From Kiloniellaceae bacterium (GTDB taxonomy: Bacteria > Pseudomonadota > Alphaproteobacteria > Kiloniellales > Kiloniellaceae): a DNA stretch of 13,825 nucleotides. Location of the stretch: the NCBI GenBank assembly GCA_028280915.1, contig JANQKX010000441.1, positions 1 through 13,825 on the forward strand. The letters run 5' to 3'. The translations under genes were made by a program, and so were the position numbers. Under the pieces are notes generated by a model, which was not told the origin of the DNA, did not search any database, and worked only from the letters and a program-made list of their open reading frames with translations. Below are positions 1 through 6,489 of the stretch, piece by piece. Numbering within the stretch: the first letter of the stretch is position 1; each line of letters starts with the position of its first letter.

Positions 1-588
1 ACCGAAATGCGCACCGCGGCCGGTTCCGCCGCGGCGGCCCGCAAGCTGGCTCCGGCCCAACCGGACATCGTGACCATCATGGGCAACGGGGTGCAGGCCC
101 GCGCCCATGTGGCGGCCTTGGGCGCGGTGCGGGACTGGCGGGAGCTGCGCCTCTGGGCGCGGGATCTCGTGCGGGGGCAAGCCTTGGCGGAGGAGATCGG
201 CGCCACCTTCTTCGCCGATGCCGAAGCCGCGGTGCGGGACGCGGATATCATCGCCTGCACCACCGCCGCCAAGGAGCCGATCCTGAATGGCGCCTGGATC
301 AAGCCCGGCGCCTTTGTCACCGCCGTGGGCTGGAACACCCCCGATGGTCGCGAGTTGGACGCCGCCGCCATGGCCAACACGGTGATCGTGGAATCCCGCG
401 ACGCCGCCCATGACCAAGCGGGCAACGTGCGCGGTGCGGCCTGCGAGATCTTCGCCGAGATCGGCGAAATCTATGCCGGCAGTAAAAGCGTTCCCAAGGA
501 TGCCACGGTGATCTTTGACTCCGTGGGCATCGCGATCATGGACGTGGCCGCCGCCCAGCTCGCCTACGAGCGCTGGCTGGAGCATTGA
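1..588 (+). CDS. Ornithine cyclodeaminase/mu-crystallin family protein, 5' truncated
   Basis: The frame is open from base 1, so the gene begins before the window; 195 residues of a family usually about 310-330 long remain. Visible are the TEMRTAA stretch (families typically read TALRTAA), a Rossmann dinucleotide loop MGNGVQARAH of G-x-G-x-Q-A type, and DIIACTTAAKEPIL followed by WIKPGAFVTAVGW and GRELD, all characteristic of this NAD(P)-dependent family. Members deaminate and cyclise ornithine to proline, reduce ketimines, or act on other amino acids, so substrate cannot be read from the family. The missing N-terminal third holds much of the substrate pocket. It sits 131 bp upstream of a polyamine-type binding-protein gene on the same strand, which suggests use of an imported amine or amino acid, but co-transcription is unproven. 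The family call is firm and the specific function is not. Confidence 0.9.
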   Translation, partial: TEMRTAAGSAAAARKLAPAQPDIVTIMGNGVQARAHVAALGAVRDWRELRLWARDLVRGQALAEEIGATFFADAEAAVRDADIIACTTAAKEPILNGAWIKPGAFVTAVGWNTPDGRELDAAAMANTVIVESRDAAHDQAGNVRGAACEIFAEIGEIYAGSKSVPKDATVIFDSVGIAIMDVAAAQLAYERWLEH

Positions 589-719
589 TCGTAGGGCGGA
601 TAGGGGCTAATAGTGCTTTGGCTGGCCACGGTGTCCGGTCGCGTCGGGGAAGGTGGTTCAATCAATCGGTGCCCAAACCAGGCCCGAAAGACCCCGTTTT
701 GATAGGGAGATAAGACAAG

Positions 720-1787
720 ATGAAATACGGAAATTGGCTGTCCAGGCGCGGGTTTCTGGCAGGGACGGGCGCGGTTGCGGCCGGTCTCAGCTTTGCCAAG
801 TTTCGCGCGGCCCAAGCGGCGGAAGAGCCGAAGTTGAATTTCTACAACTGGGATACCTACATCGGCGAAAACACGCTGGACGATTTCAAGGATACCTCGG
901 GCATCGACGTCAGCATGGACCTCTTTGCCGACAACGAGGAGCTGTTTGCCAAGCTCAAGGAAGGCAATCCCGGCTATGACGTGATCGTGCCCACCAACGA
1001 CTTCGTGGAGCGCATGATCGCCGCCGGCATGCTCGAGCCTGTCGACCACTCCAAGATCCCCAACATGGCTAACCTCAACCCGGCCTTTCAGGACGCCCAG
1101 TACGACCCCGGCCGCCAGCACACGGTGCCTTACATGTGGGGCTCCCAGGGCATCGGCTATCGCATTTCCGCGGTGGACGGCGTGCCCGACAGTTGGAAGT
1201 GGCTTTATGATTCCGACAAGTATTCCGGCCGCATCGCCCTGCTGAGCGAAGGCGTGCTGGAAGTGGGCCTGCAGTACCTGGGCCATTCCTACAACGACAA
1301 GGACCCCGAGCACATCAAGCAGGTGGAGGAGATGCTGATCAAGCAAAAACCCCACATCAAGACCTTTGCCGAGGACAACGGCCAGGATCTGCTGCTCTCC
1401 GGCGAAGTGGACCTCACCATGGAATGGAACGGGGACATCGTCCAGGTCATGGAAGAGGATGACGACATTTCCTACGTGGTGCCCAAGGAAGGCAGCTTGA
1501 TCTGGGAAGACTGCCTGTGCATTCCCAAGGGCGCGCCGCACCCGGAAAACGCCCATGCCTTCATGAATTATATCCTGGATGCGAAGGTGGGCGCGGATAT
1601 CGCCAACTTCATCTACTACGCCACGCCCAACCAGGCGGCGCGGGATCTGCTGGATGCGGACTACAACGAAAATCCGGCCATTTTCCCCGACCAGGAAACC
1701 ATCGCCAAGCTGGAGCCGGCGCTCTATCAGGGCGAAGAGGTCGAGCGGATGAAAGAAGAAGCCTGGACCCGCGTTCTCGCCGGCTAG
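720..1787 (+). CDS. potD: Polyamine-type ABC transporter substrate-binding protein (PotD/PotF family) with Tat signal
   Basis: This 355-residue periplasmic binding protein feeds the permeases downstream. The N-terminus has SRRGFL at residues 8-13, an alanine/glycine-rich hydrophobic stretch and a likely AQA-A cleavage near residue 33, that is, a twin-arginine export signal. The mature part follows PotD throughout: FYNWDTYIG at 41-49, YDVIVPT, YMWGSQGIGY, MEWNG around W236 and IWEDCLCIP around W262. Aligned from memory to E. coli PotD, W44, Y47, E181, W236, W262 and D264 match W34, Y37, E171, W229, W255 and D257, but PotD D168 corresponds to G178. That residue helps hold an amine group, so the ligand may be a shorter or different cation. 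The start is supported by AGGGAGA at 704-710, 9 bases upstream. Transporter class is secure; the ligand is open. Confidence 0.93.
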   Translation: MKYGNWLSRRGFLAGTGAVAAGLSFAKFRAAQAAEEPKLNFYNWDTYIGENTLDDFKDTSGIDVSMDLFADNEELFAKLKEGNPGYDVIVPTNDFVERMIAAGMLEPVDHSKIPNMANLNPAFQDAQYDPGRQHTVPYMWGSQGIGYRISAVDGVPDSWKWLYDSDKYSGRIALLSEGVLEVGLQYLGHSYNDKDPEHIKQVEEMLIKQKPHIKTFAEDNGQDLLLSGEVDLTMEWNGDIVQVMEEDDDISYVVPKEGSLIWEDCLCIPKGAPHPENAHAFMNYILDAKVGADIANFIYYATPNQAARDLLDADYNENPAIFPDQETIAKLEPALYQGEEVERMKEEAWTRVLAG

Positions 1788-1804
1788 GCACCGTTTTTCC
1801 CCAG

Positions 1805-1831
1805 GGGGCGGTCTTTTTTTACGGCCGCCCC
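1805..1831 (+). terminator. Stem-loop between binding-protein and permease genes (attenuator or partial terminator)
   Basis: GGGGCGG (1805-1811) pairs with CCGCCCC (1825-1831). A T-G wobble and a C-G pair extend the stem to 9 bp around a 9-base loop that is mostly T. Pyrimidine-rich sequence (gctttcttccc) follows, but not a clean T run. It begins 17 bases after the binding-protein stop and ends 43 bases before the permease start. Such hairpins commonly make binding protein more abundant than membrane subunits, by partial termination or by protecting the upstream mRNA 3' end. That role is inferred. Confidence 0.5.
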
Positions 1832-1874
1832 GCTTTCTTCCCACTCTCTTAAAGTCATTGGAAGCGGATAGACC

Positions 1875-2795
1875 ATGGAAAGCTGGCGGCGCCATCCGCT
1901 CGTTTTTTGGCTGATCAATCTGCCGCCGACCCTGTGGCTGGTCGTCTTTTTCCTCCTGCCGCTCAGCATCATCTGGGTTTTCAGTTTCGGCGAAAAGGAA
2001 GGGGTCATCGGGATCAACGTAACCTGGACCCTGGCCAACTATGTACGCGCCTTTGACCCGCTTTATTTGGAAATTTTCACCAAGTCCTTTTGGTTCGCCG
2101 GCATCACCACCTTTTTGTGCCTGGTCATCGGTTTTCCCATCGCCATCTTCATCACCTTTTCGCCGGCACGCTGGCGGCCGGTGCTGTTGCTGCTGATCAT
2201 TTTGCCGTTCTGGACCAACCTTTTGATCCGCACCTATGCCCTGATTGCCGTTTTGCGTATGCGCGGTTATGTGAACTTCACCTTGGAATGGTTTTGGGAA
2301 AAGGCCAACGGCGTGCTGTTGTTCCTCGGTCTGGACAACGTGGCGCTGCTGGGTGAGCGCTTCCAGCCCCTGGAGCTGCTTTACAACAACACCGCGGTGG
2401 TGATCGGCCTGGTCTACGTGCACCTGCCCTTCATGGTGCTGCCCCTCTACGCCGCCTTGGACCGCATGGACAAATCCTATTTGGAGGCCAGCCTGGACCT
2501 GGGGGCGGGACAGTTTAGGACCTTTTTTGCCGTCACCGTGCCTTTGGCCAAGGCGGGGATCATCTCCGGACTGATCATCACCTTCATCCCGGCCCTGGGG
2601 TCGTTCCTGACCCCGGATCTTTTGGGCGGGACCGACAGCCAGATGATCGCCAACGTGATCGAGCGCCAGTTCAAGAGCGCCAATGACTGGCCCTTCGGCG
2701 CCGCGCTTTCCTATCTCTTGATGTACATCACCTTCTTCGCTCTGGCCATCCGGGCGCTGATGGCCCGCGGCACCTCTGCCATGGAGGCGGCGTGA
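1875..2795 (+). CDS. potB: Polyamine-type ABC transporter permease, PotB-like
   Basis: A 306-residue inner-membrane permease. It has an N-terminal helix (about residues 12-36), a periplasmic stretch rich in aromatic residues, then five further hydrophobic segments, the six-helix layout of the BPD_transp_1 fold. The cytoplasmic EAA loop that docks on the ATPase is clear: YLEASLDLGAG starting just before E204, followed by FAVTVPLAKAGI. The phrase LPFWTNLLIRTYA is characteristic of PotB and PotH proteins. It should pair with the PotC-like subunit to form the channel. The ATG at 1875 is preceded by a purine-rich GGAAGCGGATAG. The gene's last base overlaps the preferred start of the next permease, so the two are translationally coupled. 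Confidence 0.94.
   Translation: MESWRRHPLVFWLINLPPTLWLVVFFLLPLSIIWVFSFGEKEGVIGINVTWTLANYVRAFDPLYLEIFTKSFWFAGITTFLCLVIGFPIAIFITFSPARWRPVLLLLIILPFWTNLLIRTYALIAVLRMRGYVNFTLEWFWEKANGVLLFLGLDNVALLGERFQPLELLYNNTAVVIGLVYVHLPFMVLPLYAALDRMDKSYLEASLDLGAGQFRTFFAVTVPLAKAGIISGLIITFIPALGSFLTPDLLGGTDSQMIANVIERQFKSANDWPFGAALSYLLMYITFFALAIRALMARGTSAMEAA
2783..2787 (+). promoter_or_regulatory. Ribosome binding site that decides the second permease start
   Basis: GGAGG lies inside the end of the upstream permease gene. It is 4 bases from a GTG at 2792 and 7 bases from an ATG at 2795, which are adjacent codons in the same frame. The 7-base spacing and the better codon favour ATG 2795, giving a TGATG stop/start overlap. 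Confidence 0.6.
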
Positions 2796-3631
2796 TGGCG
2801 GCCCGCGGCCTTTTTAAACGCCGCCTCGGCCCGCTGGACTACAGCCGGCGCTGGTCCTTGCAGCTGGTATTCCTGGCCAGCCTGGTGTTCCTTTATGTGC
2901 CCATCCTCACCTTGATTGCCTTTTCCTTCAACGACAGCCGGCGCAACATCGTTTGGCGCGGCTTTACCCTTAAGTACTACGAAAAGGCCCTGGGCAATTC
3001 GAGCCTTATGGAGGCCTTCGCCAATTCCCTGACCATCGCCCTCATCTCGACCGTGATCAGCGTGATCCTGGGGGCCATGGTGGCGATTCTGCTGTGGCGT
3101 TTCCGCTTTCCCGGCAAGGCGCCCCTGGAAGGGGCCATGTCCCTGCCCATCGTGATTCCCGAGATCTGCATGGGCGTGGCCATGCTGGCCTTTTTCGCCC
3201 GCATCGGCTGGCCCACGGACCTGCCCTGGCCGCTGAACCTGGGGGCGATCACCATTGCCCACATATCCTTTTCCTTTCCCTTCGCCGCCATGGTGATCCG
3301 GGCCCGCCTGGCCAACTTCAACCGGGAGCTGGAAGAGGCGGCCAAGGACCTGGGGGCCAGCGAGTGGCAGACCTTCCGCGATATCCTGATCCCCTACATG
3401 AAGCCGGGACTCCTGGCCGGCGGTCTGCTGGCCTTTACCCTGTCCCTGGATGATTTTGTCATCACCTTTTTCACCTCGGGTCCGGATACGGTCACCTTCC
3501 CCGTGAAGGTCTATTCCATGGTGCGGTTTTCCGTGACACCCGAGGTTAACGCCGCCTCCACGGTTTTGATCGTGGTCACGATCCTGCTCACCACCATCGC
3601 CATGTGGATGCAGGGCCGTTCGGAAAAATGA
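2795..3631 (+). CDS. potC: Polyamine-type ABC transporter permease, PotC-like
   Basis: A 278-residue inner-membrane permease, the second half of the channel. The N-terminal helix contains FLYVPILTLIAFSFNDS, a PotC/PotI hallmark, followed by four or five more hydrophobic segments. The EAA loop reads EEAAKDLGAS (E about residue 181) and continues TFRDILIPYMKPG. Near the C-terminus are SLDDFVITFF and TFPVKVYSMVRF, which are very strongly conserved in PotC proteins. GTG at 2792 would add one residue; ATG at 2795 is preferred because of the spacing to GGAGG. It overlaps the first permease by one base and is followed 34 bases later by the ATPase gene, so the four transporter genes read as one operon. 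Confidence 0.94.
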   Translation: MAARGLFKRRLGPLDYSRRWSLQLVFLASLVFLYVPILTLIAFSFNDSRRNIVWRGFTLKYYEKALGNSSLMEAFANSLTIALISTVISVILGAMVAILLWRFRFPGKAPLEGAMSLPIVIPEICMGVAMLAFFARIGWPTDLPWPLNLGAITIAHISFSFPFAAMVIRARLANFNRELEEAAKDLGASEWQTFRDILIPYMKPGLLAGGLLAFTLSLDDFVITFFTSGPDTVTFPVKVYSMVRFSVTPEVNAASTVLIVVTILLTTIAMWMQGRSEK

Positions 3632-3665
3632 TGGGTCAACAAGGGGTGATCTGAGGTAATTCAAA

Positions 3666-4757
3666 ATGCCTGACAACGACGTCATGATCTCCATCAAAGA
3701 GGTGACAAAGCGCTTCGGCAACACGGTGACCGCCGTGGACCAGGTCTCCATCGACATTCGCCCGGGCGAGTTTTTTGCCCTGCTGGGGCCGTCCGGCTGC
3801 GGCAAGACCACCTTGCTGCGCATGATCGCCGGCTTCGAGCTGCCCAGCGCGGGGCAGATCCTAATCGACGGCCAGGACATGGAGGGCATTGCCCCCAACC
3901 ACCGGCCCATCAACATGGTGTTTCAGTCTTATGCGGTCTTTCCCCACATGTCGGTTTTCGACAACGTGGCCTACGGTTTGAAGGTCTCGGGCGTGCCCCG
4001 GGCAGAGATCGGCCCGCGGGTGGAGGAGTCCCTGGATCTGGTGAAGCTGGCGGGCTATGGCCCCCGCATGCCCGACCAGCTCTCCGGCGGTCAGCGCCAG
4101 CGGGTGGCCCTGGCCCGCGCCTTGGTCAAGCGCCCCAAGGTTCTGCTGCTGGACGAGCCCCTGTCGGCCCTGGACGCCAAGCTGCGCGAAGCCATGCAGC
4201 TGGAGCTGGTGCGCCTGCAGCACACCGTGGGCATCACCTTCATCGTGGTCACCCACGACCAGAAAGAGGCCCTCTCCATGGCCAACCGCATCGCGGTGAT
4301 GGAGGAAGGCCAGGTCCGCCAATTGGCCAGCCCGGCCGAGCTCTACGAGGCGCCCAACTGCCGTTTCGTGGCCGATTTCATCGGTAAGACCAACCTCCTG
4401 CAGGGCCGGGTGGGCGGCCTGTCCGGTGCCCAGGTCCTGGTCCAGGTGGAAGGAATCGGGCCGGTGCCCTTGAGCGGCGACAAGGAGATGAGGGGCGAGG
4501 TGGGCGTGGCGGTGCGGCCGGAAAAAATGCGCCTGCGCGGCGACGGTCCGGCCGAGGACGAGGTGGGCATCAAGGGCCGGGTCGCGGAAATCGCTTATTT
4601 CGGCGAAGTCAGTTTTGTATATTTGACGGACGCCCAGGGCCGCAGCCTGTCGGTCGCGGTGCCCAACCACAAGCGTACCGGCGGCGGCGCCATTTTGACC
4701 GGCCAAGACCATTGGTGCTGTTGGCGTCCCGAGGACGCGATTTTGCTGCCCGAATAG
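3666..4757 (+). CDS. potA: Polyamine-type ABC transporter ATP-binding protein, PotA-like
   Basis: A 363-residue cytoplasmic ATPase that powers the importer. All nucleotide-binding elements are present: Walker A GPSGCGKTT at residues 41-49, Q-loop VFQSYAVFPH, signature LSGGQRQR from residue 139, Walker B LLLDEP with D163 and catalytic E164, D-loop SALDAK and H-loop H197 in VVTHDQKEA. The region after about residue 235 (FIGKTNLLQG, then VAVRPEKMRL) is the TOBE regulatory domain of the PotA/MalK/UgpC group. GAGG at 3653-3656 lies 9 bases before the ATG. The stop is 31 bases from the stop of the convergent flavodoxin-like gene. No strong terminator is visible between them. Confidence 0.95.
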   Translation: MPDNDVMISIKEVTKRFGNTVTAVDQVSIDIRPGEFFALLGPSGCGKTTLLRMIAGFELPSAGQILIDGQDMEGIAPNHRPINMVFQSYAVFPHMSVFDNVAYGLKVSGVPRAEIGPRVEESLDLVKLAGYGPRMPDQLSGGQRQRVALARALVKRPKVLLLDEPLSALDAKLREAMQLELVRLQHTVGITFIVVTHDQKEALSMANRIAVMEEGQVRQLASPAELYEAPNCRFVADFIGKTNLLQGRVGGLSGAQVLVQVEGIGPVPLSGDKEMRGEVGVAVRPEKMRLRGDGPAEDEVGIKGRVAEIAYFGEVSFVYLTDAQGRSLSVAVPNHKRTGGGAILTGQDHWCCWRPEDAILLPE

Positions 4758-4788
4758 GGCCCGGTCCGGCGCTTCATGGGCCTCGGCT

Positions 4789-5256
4789 TTAAAAGACCCC
4801 CATTTCCAGGCCGGCGGCGACCAAGGTGCCCAATTCCTCGCAGGACTGGACAAAATCTTCCTGCCAGGCGCCGCGGCAGATCAGGGGCTCTTGTACGGCC
4901 CGCCAGCGCAGGCCCGTGGTGATGCTCTCGATGGCCCTCTTGGTGCCCGTGCCGTCGTGGCCGGCACGGATGTAGCAGGCAAAGGGCAGGCCCTCGGTCT
5001 TTTCCAGGCAGGGGTAGTAGCAGCGGTCGAAAAAATCCTTCAGGGCGCCGCTCATGTAACCCAGGTTTTCCGTGGTGCCCAGAATCACCCCGTCGGCCGC
5101 CAGGACGTGCTCGGGCGAGGTGTCGAAGGGGCGCCGCGCCGCCACCGCCACGCCGTCGATGTCCGCGGATGTGGCGCCGGCCACCACCGCGTCGCGCAGG
5201 CGAAGGGTGTTGGGCGAGGGGACATGGGCGACGATCAAAAGCTGTTTGTCTGTCAT
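4789..5256 (-). CDS. Flavodoxin-fold family protein (putative FMN-dependent NAD(P)H oxidoreductase)
   Basis: 155 residues and cytoplasmic, with no signal or membrane segment. The N-terminus MTDKQLLIVAHVPSPNT is a beta strand followed by a phosphate loop (residues 11-17) of flavodoxin type. VILGTTENLGYMSGALKDFFDR at about residues 57-78 is the second FMN loop and following helix, comparable to the GTPxYFGxMSxxLKxFxDR pattern of WrbA-like and NADPH-dependent FMN reductase families. The reaction and electron partner are unknown. It converges on potA and lies 40 bases downstream of a small membrane-protein gene on the same strand, so the two may be co-transcribed. The Shine-Dalgarno sequence is weak (GCCGAG just before ATG 5256), but no better in-frame start is evident. 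Confidence 0.85.
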   Translation of the reverse strand: MTDKQLLIVAHVPSPNTLRLRDAVVAGATSADIDGVAVAARRPFDTSPEHVLAADGVILGTTENLGYMSGALKDFFDRCYYPCLEKTEGLPFACYIRAGHDGTGTKRAIESITTGLRWRAVQEPLICRGAWQEDFVQSCEELGTLVAAGLEMGVF

Positions 5257-5296
5257 GCTCGGCAGCCAGTTGGTGCGAAACCGTCAAGAGGACGGG

Positions 5297-5530
5297 TCAG
5301 TGGGGCACCATGATATTGGTATAAATCACCGCGAAGACCAGGCAAAGCGTGGCGGAAAACACCATGCTGCGCCGTTGCAGGCGGGTGACCTCCGCCGTTT
5401 CCAGGTCACGATGGCGGGTTTGGCGCCGCAGCATCACGGAAAAGAGCACCCGCTGAACCGGCAGGAAAAGGGCCAGGCCCAAGATGGCCGCCCAAAAGTA
5501 TTTGTAGGCGGGGGTAAACAGTACTTCCAT
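5297..5530 (-). CDS. Small two-helix inner-membrane protein, unknown function
   Basis: 77 residues from the chosen ATG at 5530. Segments at about 11-32 (YFWAAILGLALFLPVQ onward) and 56-74 (SMVFSATLCLVFAVIY) are hydrophobic. The connecting loop is rich in Arg and Glu (LRRQTRHRDLE), which predicts a cytoplasmic loop and both ends outside. A frame extension to ATG 5611 adds 27 polar, proline- and glycine-rich residues that look non-coding, and the hairpin at 5562-5594 would fall inside it. The shorter start has GGTGG about 4 bases upstream. I do not recognise a named family. It precedes the flavodoxin-like gene by 40 bases, so a membrane-linked redox role is possible but unsupported. Confidence 0.65.
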   Translation of the reverse strand: MEVLFTPAYKYFWAAILGLALFLPVQRVLFSVMLRRQTRHRDLETAEVTRLQRRSMVFSATLCLVFAVIYTNIMVPH

Positions 5531-5547
5531 GATCCACCGCGCTTTCC

Positions 5548-5594
5548 AAAAAACACAGTCCCCGGGCCTGGTTTCGTCAGGTCCCGCGGCCCGG
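5548..5594 (-). promoter_or_regulatory. Terminator-like stem-loop in the leader of the small membrane-protein gene
   Basis: Read on the minus strand, CCGGGCC (5594-5588) can pair with GGCCCGG (5568-5562). A nested CCTG/CAGG pair inside offers an alternative fold. Eight bases later comes a run of six T (5553-5548), then the start codon at 5530. A GC stem followed by a T run in a 5' leader could be an attenuator, or the terminator of an earlier short transcript. No gene ends here on this strand, which favours a leader element. Confidence 0.35.
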
Positions 5595-5670
5595 CTCCCG
5601 GCGGTAAGCAAAGATGACCGGGTGACAGGGATTGCTTTATCACGTTAAGCTGTTGCAAAGAAGCCTGATA

Positions 5671-5718
5671 CCAAGGCCTGGCGATAAGCCCCAAGGGGCC
5701 GCGATCGTCCTGCCTTGG
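5671..5718. repeat. Nested inverted repeats in the divergent intergenic region
   Basis: CCAAGGC (5671-5677) and GCCTTGG (5712-5718) form a 7-bp inverted repeat around a 34-base spacer. The spacer holds a second one, GCCCC-AA-GGGGC (5688-5699). The block lies in the 236-base gap between the minus-strand membrane protein and the plus-strand receiver gene, where promoters for both directions should be. It may be an operator or leader structure, or chance in GC-rich DNA. I could not place convincing -35/-10 pairs in this gap. Confidence 0.25.
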
Positions 5719-5743
5719 CGCAAAGGGCCATGGAAATGGCAGC

Positions 5744-5750
5744 GGAGGAA
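5744..5750 (+). promoter_or_regulatory. Distant Shine-Dalgarno of the receiver gene
   Basis: GGAGGAA ends 16 bases before the ATG at 5767, longer than the usual 5-10. No in-frame ATG, GTG or TTG lies between, because a TGA at 5752-5754 blocks the frame just upstream. The ATG at 5767 is therefore the only reasonable start, and translation may be weak or depend on RNA folding that shortens the gap. Confidence 0.35.
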
Positions 5751-5766
5751 GTGACGGATAACGGCC

Positions 5767-6138
5767 ATGCCTTATTCGATACTGGTGGTCGAGGACGAAC
5801 CGAACATTATTGATTCCTTGAGCTTCTTGATGCGGCGGGAGGGTCATGACGTGCGCGTGGCCCAGGACGGGGATGCGGCGCTCAAGGCCGTTGCGGCGGC
5901 CCGGCCGGATCTGGTGATCCTGGACGTGATGCTGCCGGAACGGGACGGATTCGAGGTCTGCCGCCTGATCCGCGCCAACGACCAGTGGCAAGGCATCAAG
6001 ATCATCTTGCTGACCGCCAAGGGACGGGACTCCGACCGGGAAAAGGGCATGGCCGTGGGGGCCAACGATTACATCACCAAGCCCTTTTCCACCCGGGAGA
6101 TCGTGGCGCGGGTCCGGGAACTGCTGGAAGGGACGTAA
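5767..6138 (+). CDS. Single-domain response regulator (CheY-like receiver)
   Basis: 123 residues making exactly one receiver domain. The acidic pair is in VVEDEP (E9, D10), the phosphoacceptor is D53 in VILDVMLPERDG, the switch Thr is T83 in ILLTAK and the invariant Lys is K105 in ITKPFSTREIV. The protein ends after helix 5 at VRELLEGT with no output domain or linker. It must therefore act through a protein contact, as a phosphorelay intermediate, or as a phosphate sink. It lies 47 bases before the small membrane protein and is followed by the sensor kinase, so it is the obvious phosphorylation partner of that kinase. The sequence resembles PhoB/OmpR-type receivers cut off at the end of the domain. 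It is not a visible frameshift: the stop is followed by unrelated sequence and a new gene. Confidence 0.93.
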   Translation: MPYSILVVEDEPNIIDSLSFLMRREGHDVRVAQDGDAALKAVAAARPDLVILDVMLPERDGFEVCRLIRANDQWQGIKIILLTAKGRDSDREKGMAVGANDYITKPFSTREIVARVRELLEGT

Positions 6139-6170
6139 GCGCCGATTGACTGTTTCCGAGGCAACATTTT

Positions 6171-6175
6171 AGGGA
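6171..6175 (+). promoter_or_regulatory. Ribosome binding site supporting a TTG start
   Basis: AGGGA lies 10 bases before a TTG at 6186 that opens the small membrane-protein frame. No in-frame ATG exists upstream of its first transmembrane helix, and the next alternative, a GTG inside that helix, would remove part of it. This makes TTG the best start. Confidence 0.5.
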
Positions 6176-6185
6176 AAACGGATAC

Positions 6186-6443
6186 TTGAACAATTTCGAC
6201 CTCAATCGCGAGCGGGCGGTGGCCTTGTTCCTGTTTGCGGTCCTGGCCATCAGCCCGCCCCTGCTGGCTATTTTTTCCCAGGAAGGGCGGCTTTTTGGCA
6301 TTCCCATTCTTTACCTCTATCTGTTTTCGGTCTGGGCGCTGGTGGTCTTGATGATCGCCCTCAATGCCTTTTCGCCCCCGGCCGAGGGCAAGCGCGGCGG
6401 CCTTTTCAGTCGGCGGCGCGGCGCCGAGGACCCGGAACCATGA
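6186..6443 (+). CDS. Small two-helix membrane protein, DUF3311-like, next to transporter-type kinase
   Basis: 85 residues starting at TTG. Two hydrophobic segments (about 11-30 and 40-60) surround SQEGRLFGIPILYLYLFSVW, which resembles the DUF3311 pattern of Pro-rich helix, Glu-Pro-like turn, GlPfFY and aromatic-Trp second helix. The tail is basic and polar (GKRGGLFSRRRG) and probably cytoplasmic. DUF3311 and comparable short proteins (DUF4212, DUF485) are typically encoded directly before sodium/solute symporters, thought to be small subunits. Here the neighbour, 46 bases downstream, is a kinase with a symporter domain, so this may be a subunit of the sensor. The family match is from memory of the motif and is moderate; the gene itself is well supported by its helices and position. 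Confidence 0.7.
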   Translation: MNNFDLNRERAVALFLFAVLAISPPLLAIFSQEGRLFGIPILYLYLFSVWALVVLMIALNAFSPPAEGKRGGLFSRRRGAEDPEP

Positions 6444-6489
6444 CCGGGCGCGGCACCATTGAAGTCCGAACGCCCGGCGGGATTCCGCC

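Noticed and set aside
564..2423. Open frame of 619 codons on the minus strand across the binding-protein and permease genes
   Set aside because: It crosses two well-supported plus-strand genes and their spacer and has no domain or membrane pattern of its own.
4757..4788. Possible bidirectional terminator between potA and the flavodoxin-like gene
   Set aside because: Only a 5-bp GGCCC/GGGCC stem with a 15-base loop can be drawn, with no T run on either side.
5720..5766. Short frame starting at ATG 5730 upstream of the receiver, using the GGAGGAA region
   Set aside because: It runs out of frame into the receiver gene, ends quickly, and its own start lacks a ribosome binding site.
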